From Bemisia tabaci (taxonomy: Eukaryota; Arthropoda; Insecta; Hemiptera; Aleyrodidae), in assembly GCF_918797505.1 (NCBI RefSeq), contig NC_092800.1:1116001-1180000 (forward strand): a DNA stretch of 64,000 nt, given 5' to 3'. The first letter of the stretch is position 1; every line of letters begins with the position of its first letter. Shown one piece after another: positions 57,001 to 61,568 of the stretch. The position numbers were made by a program, and so were the translations under genes. The notes under the pieces were generated by a model. That model was not told the origin of the DNA and searched no databases. It saw only the letters and a program-made list of their open reading frames with translations.

Positions 57001-57237
57001 CATACGAAAAAAATGAAGGCGCTTCCACTTTCCCTCTTTTCACAACATAAAGCAGTCACCTCTGAATTCCAAACGAAGAGTGTTGACGGCAGCAATACGA
57101 TCGTGAATTCGTTTGCCTGCTCTCTCGTCGAATTTTCCTTCTACCTCCGATTTGAGGACAATATCTTGGATCGTCTCCACACTGATAACTGCTGTAGTTC
57201 CCGAACCTCCCAAAGTATCCTCTCCCGCACACGTCAT
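34478..57237 (-). CDS. Drc3: dynein regulatory complex subunit 3 (LRRC48)
   Basis: Exons in coding order: 57237 (or 57191)-57060, 56147-55990, 44497-44372, 42066-41894, 41248-41045, 40804-40664, 39885-39690, 39140-38949, 35446-35328 and 34643-34478 (stop TGA). Phases agree throughout, and 550 codons from the ATG at 57237 match the usual ~520. The N-terminal half is SDS22-like leucine-rich repeats (LTELYLNNNSIQKIENIENL, LTKLDLSFNQIKKIENLE, KLSLSYNQISKLENLDNC), then an LRR cap (IQYLRKFEHLRTLTMIGNPF, LVYLNF). The C-terminal half is coiled coil with the DRC3-typical HTDAFVEYLEDHQLFDSFG, FECTHQIFELGLKQL and NVIDKREDTLIISAWDWYD. DRC3 is part of the nexin-dynein regulatory complex linking outer doublets of motile axonemes; in insects this mainly means sperm flagella. 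Introns carry the LINE at 44573-46313 and many MITEs. See 60788-60806 for a probable upstream first coding exon. Confidence 0.95.
34970..35260. mobile_element. family J MITE
   Basis: AGTGCAAAGCCACGTATCTCC and its inverse GGAGATACGTGGTTTCGCACTT flank AAGACAGGAAGTCTGAAACGTCGCA. It lies between the last two Drc3 exons. Confidence 0.75.
36096..37003. mobile_element. family G element iterating GTATCACAAGCGCC
   Basis: Exact 34-bp terminal inverted repeats (TCGTCACCTTCCCGGCAAAG + TATCACAAGCGCCA). Nine copies of GTATCACAAGCGCC or close variants: starts near 36115, 36258, 36285, 36480, 36507, 36618, 36761 and 36803, plus the inverted terminal one at 36971. An internal ~500-bp direct repeat (GATGCATTTACATACGAAAATAAT at about 36170 and 36673) suggests partial duplication. 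Non-coding. Confidence 0.88.
37138..37211. repeat. 36-bp-arm hairpin, copy 3
   Basis: Arms CTTCAAACCTAAGTGGATAC and GTATCCACTTAGGTTTGTAG around CATTGTGCAATGCG. Confidence 0.92.
38770..38915. repeat. family N repeat with long G runs
   Basis: CATAAAATACGTAACGCTCT followed by about 9, 7 and 9 G, then CTACGTTACAAAAGCG and a run of about 15 G (38896-38910). It ends 34 bp before the Drc3 exon at 38949. Confidence 0.6.
39450..39610. repeat. family J repeat, partial
   Basis: GACGTCGTAAGTCCGCGACGACGTATCTCGTTTGCGGTGTTTG, then GGAAAATCATGGCAGTTGTTAAA. Confidence 0.45.
40075..40379. mobile_element. family A MITE, copy 5
   Basis: CTGCCGTGCTAAGAGAAAAA ... TTTCTCCTTAGGACGGCAG. Slightly longer than other copies. 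Confidence 0.8.
41743..41888. mobile_element. family C MITE, copy 4, abutting a splice donor
   Basis: GGGGCGAGGCGTGAACGATAGATTATCG ... GATCAATCGATATATCGACA. The element ends within about 5 bp of the GTAAGT donor of the Drc3 exon 41894-42066. Confidence 0.8.
42190..42360. mobile_element. short palindromic repeat
   Basis: GTCCGACATGTTTCAATGTA / TACATTTAAAACATGTCAGA inverted pair with an AT-rich centre. No coding signal. Confidence 0.45.
42630..42985. repeat. family I fragment followed by a family J MITE
   Basis: 42630-42715 is a family I half (GAAACTAGGAACTACAATTT, TGTACCATTAGT). 42720-42985 is family J with ends GACGGTGAAACTACCAAACC / GGTTTGGTAGTTTCACCGTC. Confidence 0.75.
43280..43340. repeat. 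family D MITE, half copy
   Basis: CAGCTCTGACGTTCAGGCGTATCTCGATTTCCTCATGAGCCCC matches the left half of D only. Confidence 0.5.
43601..43682. mobile_element. family B MITE, copy 8 (short)
   Basis: TGGACGTATTTATGCTGAAA ... TTTTAGCATAGAAACGTCCA. Confidence 0.75.
43740..44220. repeat. cluster of family I MITE copies
   Basis: TAGTTCCTAATTGCAAAATG and variants appear in alternating orientation about every 100-150 bp, so several I units are arranged in tandem or inverted. Confidence 0.6.
44573..46313 (+). mobile_element. 5'-truncated jockey-like LINE with target duplication
   Basis: A 12-bp duplication AGGTTTAGCTGG flanks the insertion (44573-44584 and 46302-46313). The body runs into a poly(A) tail of about 60 bases (46240-46302). 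Only the reverse transcriptase and C-terminal part remain. There is no endonuclease or ORF1, as expected from target-primed reverse transcription with 5' truncation. It is inserted in antisense to Drc3, in the intron after the exon 44372-44497. Confidence 0.95.
44587..46058 (+). pseudogene. reverse transcriptase pseudogene of the jockey-like LINE
   Basis: Main frame to 45847 with RT landmarks in order: KAPGYDKISGLILKNLP, YRPISLLPVIGKLFEKL, QFGFRAQHSTVDQLHR, FLDVAQAFDRVWHE, AGVPQGSCLSPLLYSLF, then the catalytic YADDT. It is open upstream of the first Met (FYNTWAETDLEKAERLADHF), so the frame entered from a lost 5' part. A frameshift in the ten-A run near 45785-45794 moves the C-terminal domain (LLYKSMLRPVWSYGCQLWG) to another frame, ending at 46058. 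The truncation and shift make it non-functional. Confidence 0.93.
46331..46445. mobile_element. family D MITE
   Basis: CTCCTCTAACGTAAAAGGGCG ... ATACGCTCTTGCGTCAACGGAGCG. It lies directly beside the LINE insertion site. Confidence 0.75.
46561..46889. other. Drc3 intron sequence, no gene seen
   Basis: A 70-codon open frame is present, but it has no splice context, family similarity or composition to support it. Confidence 0.4.
46890..47335. mobile_element. family K MITE
   Basis: CAGGCAGATAGTAAAATCAG, GCATTTTATCAAATGCCTAG and inverted CTAGGCATTTGACAAAATGC, CTGATTTTACTATTTGCTCG at the other end. The 15-bp core CAGGCATTTTGTCAA makes a hairpin within each end. Confidence 0.8.
47336..47460 (+). 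mobile_element. possible Penelope-like retroelement tail
   Basis: CTGACGA (47351-47357), a small stem GAAGC-GCTT-GCTTC, then GAAA resembles the conserved core of hammerhead-type ribozymes carried by Penelope-like elements. It is followed by a T-rich region and TTACATTTTCTCTAGCACTT. One extra U after CTGACGA and no clear helix III make activity doubtful. It joins the family K element directly. Confidence 0.3.
47680..47868. mobile_element. family A MITE, copy 6 (truncated)
   Basis: The interior and right end are family A (CACGAATTTCCTGGTAAACT ... CCTTAGCACGATAG). The left terminal part is missing. Confidence 0.7.
48003..48165. mobile_element. family C MITE, copy 5
   Basis: GTGGCGTGGCGTGAATTGCG ... 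GCACGCCACGCCACTG. Both halves carry AATCGATATATCGC / GCGATGTATCGATT, and GTTCG.AGCGAAC lies in the centre. Confidence 0.85.
48329..48505. mobile_element. family A MITE, copy 7 (truncated)
   Basis: CTCTGCATTGCGAAAGAACG..GTTGCCAAAATTT.. then a run of about 16 C, TTTATGAATTTTAATCGCGA and AAGGAGAAATATTCATACC. The right end is lost. Confidence 0.55.
48750..48880. mobile_element. family I MITE
   Basis: GGACGGCATTTTGCAATTTGG / CTAAATTGCAAAATGCGGTCC ends flank GGCACATACGTTGTTTTTAA. Confidence 0.75.
48881..49654. other. Drc3 intron sequence with C/G runs
   Basis: Runs of about 17 C (49108-49124) and about 11 G (49398-49408). The stretch 49480-49620 (TCAGTCGGGGTTCAGCAAAC ... CCGTGAGTAC) looks like an untranslated first exon on the plus strand, but no reading frame is supported. 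Confidence 0.35.
49655..50220. repeat. AT-rich inverted repeat around a TTAC microsatellite
   Basis: Very A/T-rich arms (TTTAAAATTT, AAATTTTTAC...) on both sides of a TACTTACT array (about 49905-49945). The arms are mutually complementary in stretches. Confidence 0.6.
50484..51125. mobile_element. ATCGATCGACA-iterated fold-back element
   Basis: Ends GGAGGGTATG ... CATACCCTCC. Between them, AATCGATCGACACCGATTCG and variants repeat about a dozen times in forward orientation to about 50870, then inverted (GTCGATCGATTCACG) to the end. The whole element can fold on itself. Confidence 0.85.
51208..51529 (+). repeat. 164-bp tandem duplication carrying an acceptor-like exon
   Basis: Two near-identical units start CAGTAGGAA(G/A)AACA (51208, 51372). 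Each ends with a T-rich tract, TTTCAG and ATCGGCAAGAAACGAAGCGC. Both copies read SARNEALTAEAVLLAI in the same frame. Confidence 0.85.
51727..51840. mobile_element. family D MITE
   Basis: GTCTGACATAAGGGCATAACTACA ... TGTAGTTACGCCCTTCTGTCAGC, with AATGAGCCC / GGGCTCATC arms. Confidence 0.8.
52047..52120 (+). other. exon-like module homologous to 51317 and 51479
   Basis: Preceded by TTTGTTTCAG. Begins GTCTGCAAAAAACGAAGAAA and is open as SAKNEENAPHDEPLKTEVVP, the same phase and first residues (SA-R/K-NE) as the duplicated modules at 51317. Includes the 18-mer AAGACGGAAGTAGTGCCC, which recurs inverted at about 54147. No donor is clear. Confidence 0.3.
52446..52568. mobile_element. family D MITE
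   Basis: TATCTGACGTAAGGGAGTACCTCG ... GAGATATGCCCTTACATCAGA. Confidence 0.75.
52919..52981. mobile_element. family B MITE, copy 9 (minimal)
   Basis: About 63 bp: CACGCTAAAAGGAAGTATGT ... AATAGTTCCCTTTAGCATTT. Close to the copy at 43601. Confidence 0.55.
52993..53156. mobile_element. family C MITE, copy 6
   Basis: CTGTGGCGTGGCGTGAAATGCG ... TTCACTCTACACCACTG. Same subtype as 48003. Confidence 0.85.
53278..53557. repeat. G-rich degenerate tandem repeat
   Basis: About three units of 80-90 bp with TCGCGG.(A/G)TAGG.TTCC, GGGGAGAGGGGGG and GTCCGTGGGGTT. Long G runs on the plus strand allow G-quadruplexes. Confidence 0.7.
53559..53895. repeat. extremely GC-rich palindrome capped by poly(T) and poly(A)
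   Basis: About 26 T, then two arms of about 140 bp (GGCTTGCTGAGATCCTCCGG...GGCGCCCGCC / GGCGGGCGCC...CCGGAGGATCTCAGCAAGCC), then about 27 A. The centre is GGGGTCTTTGCCCCCCCGCA. Open frames across it on both strands are by-products of the GC content. Confidence 0.85.
54054..54238 (+). CDS. possible two-exon fragment of an unrecognised gene
   Basis: Exon 54055-54082 after CTGTTTCAG (GAAAVPATE), donor GTAAGA. A 56-bp intron follows, then exon 54139-54237 after TTATTCAG, donor GTAAGT. The phases agree and the joined reading is AAVPATEG + LVGTTSVLRAELLFS then RIKNGMEQRKLELRQR. No family is recognised and no further exons are found. It lies inside a Drc3 intron on the opposite strand. Confidence 0.3.
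54428..54660. mobile_element. family A MITE, copy 8
   Basis: TATA + CTGCCGTGCTGAGGAAAAAC ... CGTTCTTCCTTAGCACGGCA + ATATA. Confidence 0.85.
54797..54930. mobile_element. short MITE related to family E ends
   Basis: CTGCAGCCGGATTGTTGAA / TTCAACAATCAGGCTGCTG, with TGTCGACAAG / CGTGCCGACA inside. Confidence 0.65.
55136..55394. mobile_element. family A MITE, copy 9
   Basis: TATA + CTGCCGTGCATAGGAAGAAC ... TTTTTCCATAGCACAGCAG + TATA. Confidence 0.85.
55611..55851. mobile_element. MITE with CCAAT.CCGATCAAAGTAG ends
   Basis: CCGAACCAATTCCGATCAAA is mirrored by TTTGATCGGCATTGGTTAGG. A second GATCAAAGTAAGATTA lies inside. Confidence 0.65.
56160..57058. other. Drc3 intron sequence, no gene seen
   Basis: A 123-codon plus-strand frame (56428-56799) lacks any recognisable domain or splice context. 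A 12-G run lies near 56850. Confidence 0.4.
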
Positions 57238-57309
57238 GTTAATTCAAATCTGAATTCAAACGAAAACAAGGGCTGAGTTAAAACAAATTATATAATATAA
57301 CGATAACCA

Positions 57310-57960
57310 AAGTACCAAGGTACGAAACCACGTATCTCCGTTCTGCCTTGCTACAGAAGAACGCCGTGTGAATATTCGAGGGTTGCCGAATTTCTATGGA
57401 TGAAACTTGTATTTTTTAGGAAAATTATACGAATTTTAGATTAAATCGCGAGAAAAACTTGTATGAAATCTTTAAGAAAAAAATTCAACATGTTTCTGGT
57501 AGATTCATCTTTAAGAAAAAAATTCAACATGTTTCTGGTAGATTCGGTTTATATTGGAGGAAATATGGCAACGTCCGAAGGCTCATACGGCGTTATTCCT
57601 TATAACGGCAGCATTGCGGTGTTGCCAAATTTCCACTCCTATTTTTTTACGAAGGGTAAAAAGCCAAATTCAGGGCTTTAAAATTAAACAGAAGATTGAC
57701 GAAGAAACTACTAGACGACGTATCTAGTTTGATGTGTTTAAAAATCTCTGTAAACATTTTATTTTTTTTTTCTGAGGAGAACGACTCAATAAGTATCATT
57801 CCTTGAAGTTTACACAGAGTTTTCATCGCTTAGAGATGAAAAATCACGGAAGTTTTCAAGAATCAATGTTCATTACTTCTTCATTTAAAAAATAAAGTAT
57901 GACAGGGAGCCTGCAACGTCACGAACCGAGACACGTGGTTTTGTAGTTTCGCTGTTGATA
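57310..57960. repeat. family J sequences interrupted by a family A MITE
   Basis: GTACGAAACCACGTATCTCCG (57319) and the inverted ACGTCACGAACCGAGACACGTGGTTTTGTAGTTTC (57920-57955) are family J ends. The family A element 57343-57611 lies directly inside the left one. Confidence 0.6.
57343..57611. mobile_element. family A MITE, copy 10
   Basis: CTGCCTTGCTACAGAAGAACGCC ... GGCGTTATTCCTTATAACGGCAG. Contains an internal 43-bp direct duplication (TTTAAGAAAAAAATTCAACA at 57469 and 57512). Confidence 0.8.
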
Positions 57961-58019
57961 TTATGCCATCAGAGAAGATAAATCAAGGAAGTTTTCGAGA
58001 AATTTTGTCGACTAGTTTA

Positions 58020-58470
58020 AGTTTTCGAAAGTAAAAATATTTTCTCTCCGGAGCAATTAGTTAGTGTTCCCATGAAAAATATTTCCTCTTCGGAACGATA
58101 GGTTATTGCTGGGAAGAGAAAATATTTCTCTTTGGAGCATTTAGTTAGTGTTCCAGAGAAAAATATTTTCTCTCTGGAGCAAATAGTTAATGTTTCGAAG
58201 AAAAATATTTTCTCTCTGGAGCAATTAGTAAGTTCCGTAGAAAAATATTTTCTCTTCGGAACGATAAGTTGTTGCTGAGAGGAGAAAATATTTTTCTCCG
58301 GAACAATAAGTTACCATTTGGGAGAGATTTTTTTCCCCCCTGAGTAAGTGGTTTCTGCAAAAGAGAAACACGTTATCTTGCCTGAATAATTAGTTAGTGC
58401 TTAGGAACGAATATATTCTCCTCTAAAGTATCTACTCATTTCTCAAGGGAGAAAAAATTCCTTCCCTGAA
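58020..58470. repeat. degenerate minisatellite, 50-60-bp unit
   Basis: AAAATATTTTCTCTCTGGAG + CAATTAGTTAGTGTTCC and variants repeat about seven times, alternating TCTGGAGCAATTAG and TTCGGAACGATAAG versions. Confidence 0.75.
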
Positions 58471-58727
58471 CACATTCTCAATCCTAGAGAGGGGCATTCT
58501 CTCACAGTGGTCTTGAAGCAAGAAGAGAATGCGACAAAAATGTACCCAAAAAAGATTTGCAGCAGGGGATGAATCTATGGTACGTGTTAACTCAAAATCT
58601 TGGCTGATCCTATTTCCGAGTTATCGGAATTTGAAATTCTGGGTTTCTATTTATTTGTCCGATATTAAATTGGTGTCGATCGGTTCACGTTTTTATTTTT
58701 CGTCCAATTCATGTCGATCACACTCTC

Positions 58728-59040
58728 AACTGAACAATTCGCCTTCAGCTTTGTCCGCAGCAATTGTTAAGAATAAGTTGTGCGTGGCGATTTCAGTTCA
58801 TTACATACTCGACTTACTGAAGGCGTTTATGTGCACAAGTAGTGCAATCTGTTGGAGAACGACCGAAGTGGGGGTTGAGCGATTCATTCAATCTCACTTC
58901 TGTTGTTCTCTAATAGGGTGCTCCTTTTTCGCACATAAAACGCCTTCAGAGAGTCAAGTATGTAATGAGCTGAGATCAGCACGCACATCATATGCGGAAT
59001 AACAATTGCTGCGGACACAGCTGAGGACGAATTAAAACCA
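58728..59040. mobile_element. fold-back MITE
   Basis: CGCCTTCAGCTTTGTCCGCAGCAATTGTTA is mirrored by TAACAATTGCTGCGGACACAGC. The inner arms are CATTACATACTCGACTTACT.. / ..AGAGTCAAGTATGTAATG. A degraded ATCGATCGACA fragment (58670-58725) precedes it. Confidence 0.8.
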
Positions 59041-59670
59041 CTATATAATACATGTTGGAAAACATTTTGGTTCTTTAATTAATATTGTTACCAATAGAAA
59101 GTTGTATTTTAAGGTCTTTTTATGGGGGATTCTCGAAAAACTTTTCACGATTAACTAAGTTTAAATGCAAAATAAAACTGCAGGGACAGTTGCGGCAACA
59201 TTTTGGGATCACAAGACACATTTTTGACATCCTAGATGCTTAAACAGTATAATATTATTTCAATGCACGTTTACTCCGCTAACTCCGCGGATGTCCCGAA
59301 GGGGCCCCCGCGGCGAATTTTTTTCGAGTCATCGTTTTTTTCCTATAATGTTGTAATTTTGTTATACTTTTCAATCACTAAAAGGCCCCGAATTCCTTGA
59401 AAATTTGTCTCTAAGAGACATGGAAGGTCGCCAAAAGCATTCGTGATGAAGGGACCCCCAATGAATCTTGAGAATGGGTTATTTTAAAGTTCAAGTACTG
59501 TAGAATCCAACTCCAATAAGGCCTACGTGTTTAAAAAGTGAAATTTTCAAAATGTACCGGGAGAGGGCCCCCAGACCTTCTTAGAGGGGCCCCCGAACGA
59601 CAGGAGGGGCCCTTACATTTAGGTCTCCTCCTAACTTTTCGACCACCGCAGTCCGCCACTGTGTGCCACT
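59041..59670. other. Drc3/Arp1 region spacer, no gene seen
   Basis: Contains GGGGCCCCCGCGGCGAAT (59295) and several GGGGCCCC words (59570-59610). No supported exon. Confidence 0.4.
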
Positions 59671-60672
59671 ACTGCAGTTTCGACCGTTAAGGCCGTAGTT
59701 TAAGGGCGCTAAAGCCAGGATTGATTTTCGCAAACAGATAATTTTTGCAAAATAATTAAAAATTAAGAAGCAGGAGAAATTTAACTAAATAATAAACGGA
59801 ACTCAAATCTACAGTATAATGCAAAAAAATTTGGAAAATCTCGTCATGAAAATACAGAAGATTCAAAAACGCCTTCAATTGAGGCGTGATACCTCACGCG
59901 TTCCGGAGAGTTCAAATAGTTGTATCCCTGCTCCTTAGCAAGGCGATAGAAGGTAAATATTGAAGCAGCGTCCCCGCTTGGTTTTTTGGCTTTCCTGTGC
60001 CGCTACTGTAGTTTCGACCGTTCAGGCCGTAGTATAAGGGCGCTAAAGCCAGGGTTGTATTTCGCAAGTGGATAGTTTTTGCAGAATAATTAAGAAATAA
60101 GAAGCAGGAGTAATTTAACTAAATAATAAAAGGAACTCAAATCTACAATATAATGCAAGAAAATTTGGAAAATCTAGTCATGTAAATACAGAAGATTCGA
60201 AAACGCCTTCAAATGAGGCGTCATACCTCATGCGTTCCGGAGAGTTCAAATAGTTGTATCCCTGCGCCTTGGCAAGGCGATGGAAGCTTAATATTGAAGT
60301 ATCGTCCCGGATTGGTTTTTCGGCATTCCTGTGCCGGTACTATAGTTTCGACCGTTAAGGCCGTTTTCTAGGGGCGCTAAAGCCGGATTGTACTTCGCAA
60401 AAAGATAATCGTAGCAGAATAATTATGAATTAAAACGGAGAAATAATATTACTAAATAATAAGAGGAACTCAAAATATAATGCAAAAAAATTTCGAAAAT
60501 CTCGTCATAAAAATACAGAAGATTCGAAAACGCCTTCAATTGAGGCGTGATACCTCACGCGTTCCGGAGAGTTCAAATAGTTGTATCCCTGCGCCTTAGC
60601 AAGGCGATGGAAGTTTAATATTGAAGTAGCGTCCCCGCTTGGTTTTTCGGCTTTTCTTTGCGGAGGAAGTCT
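59671..60672. repeat. 334-bp satellite, three tandem copies
   Basis: ACTGTAGTTTCGACCGTTAA begins units at 59671, 60005 and 60339. Each continues through GGGCGCTAAAGCC, GAAGCAGGAG, AAAACGCCTTCAATTGAGGC, GTTCCGGAGAGTTCAAATAG and GTCCCCGCTTGGTTTTT. Confidence 0.93.
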
Positions 60673-60787
60673 GCATGCAACGAGAGGGTATGTATTCGAT
60701 CAACATGAATCGAAATTAAGATTGAAACTATACAAGTTTCATTAGTTTTTGACTAGATAGGGTCAAAATAAATTTATGTTTACTCAC

Positions 60788-60806
60788 CTTTATAAAAATG
60801 CGACAT
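60788..60806 (-). CDS. Drc3: probable first coding exon of Drc3
   Basis: On the minus strand ATG at 60806 opens MSHFYK, cut after one base by a perfect donor GTGAGTA (60787-60781). Vertebrate DRC3 begins Met-Ser-Arg-Phe-Tyr (family knowledge). Joined in phase to an acceptor ACTACAG ending at 57192 it continues A-VISVETIQDIVLKSE, giving about 541 residues. The alternative start at 57237 (MTCAGEDTLGG) needs no extra exon but has no homologous N-terminus. The acceptor's pyrimidine tract is poor, which is the weak point. Confidence 0.6.
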
Positions 60807-60996
60807 ATTCTGGCAAAGTATTGGTTTAAATAATTTAATAAAGGTTAGACACCATACTTTATGGTTTCCCAGCAAGCATACAGTTCACTTTGACACAGCG
60901 TAATGGAAAACATCACTAAATTTCTAAAAAAAGGGAGTTTCTTAATACCAACCCCACCACCGTAGGTACACAATATCAGCCCTCACTGATATTCTC

Positions 60997-61010
60997 GTCA
61001 CCATAGCAAC
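60997..61010. promoter_or_regulatory. RFX X-box in a divergent promoter
   Basis: GTCACCATAGCAAC matches the X-box consensus GTHNYYATRRNAAC at every position. X-boxes bind RFX factors and typically lie 50-250 bp upstream of cilium genes. This one is 191 bp upstream of the Drc3 MSHFYK start codon and 559 bp upstream of Arp1. Confidence 0.65.
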
Positions 61011-61568
61011 CAGATATAATAGACTGTGGCTGACTAACGATGCCAGCAGCTTCGCTTCGTATCGGGAGTATTTACGGGAACAAAAATCAATTTTTCAAAA
61101 AAAGTTTTAAATTTCAAATGAATTGCCGATGAAATTTCAAAGTTTTGATCGATCAAATCAATTAAAAAAAAAAAAAATTGAATTTCGATCGGAATTGTGC
61201 TGAAACAAAGATTTATTTTCATGAAAAAATCGAACTCCCAATCAGTCGCTCACGTGTCCATCTCATGTCGCACAAAATTGGATTCCCCGCTTTTTCAAAT
61301 TTGGCGGTTAAATTATCTTTCTACTCAACGTTGCCGCTCAGCTGTTCTTTGGTGAGCCGTCGAATTGAAATTTGAGGTTAGATTAAATTTTTGGAAGTTC
61401 TCGCGGATTGCAAGTTGCAAGTGGGCGTCGAAAGTTCCTTTGAATTTGCAATAATGGGCGAACTTTAATTTATTATCTTTCAAGTTTGCCATGATTTATT
61501 GAAGTTTTCTTTCCCGTTACACTCTACACATATTTTATCACCTTTCTGTGAATCTTCTCTTCGGAAAG
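61011..61568. promoter_or_regulatory. divergent Drc3/Arp1 promoter interval
   Basis: Largely single-copy in appearance, with no MITE termini recognised. No TATA box is obvious near the Arp1 start. A 13-A run lies at 61164-61176. Confidence 0.4.
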
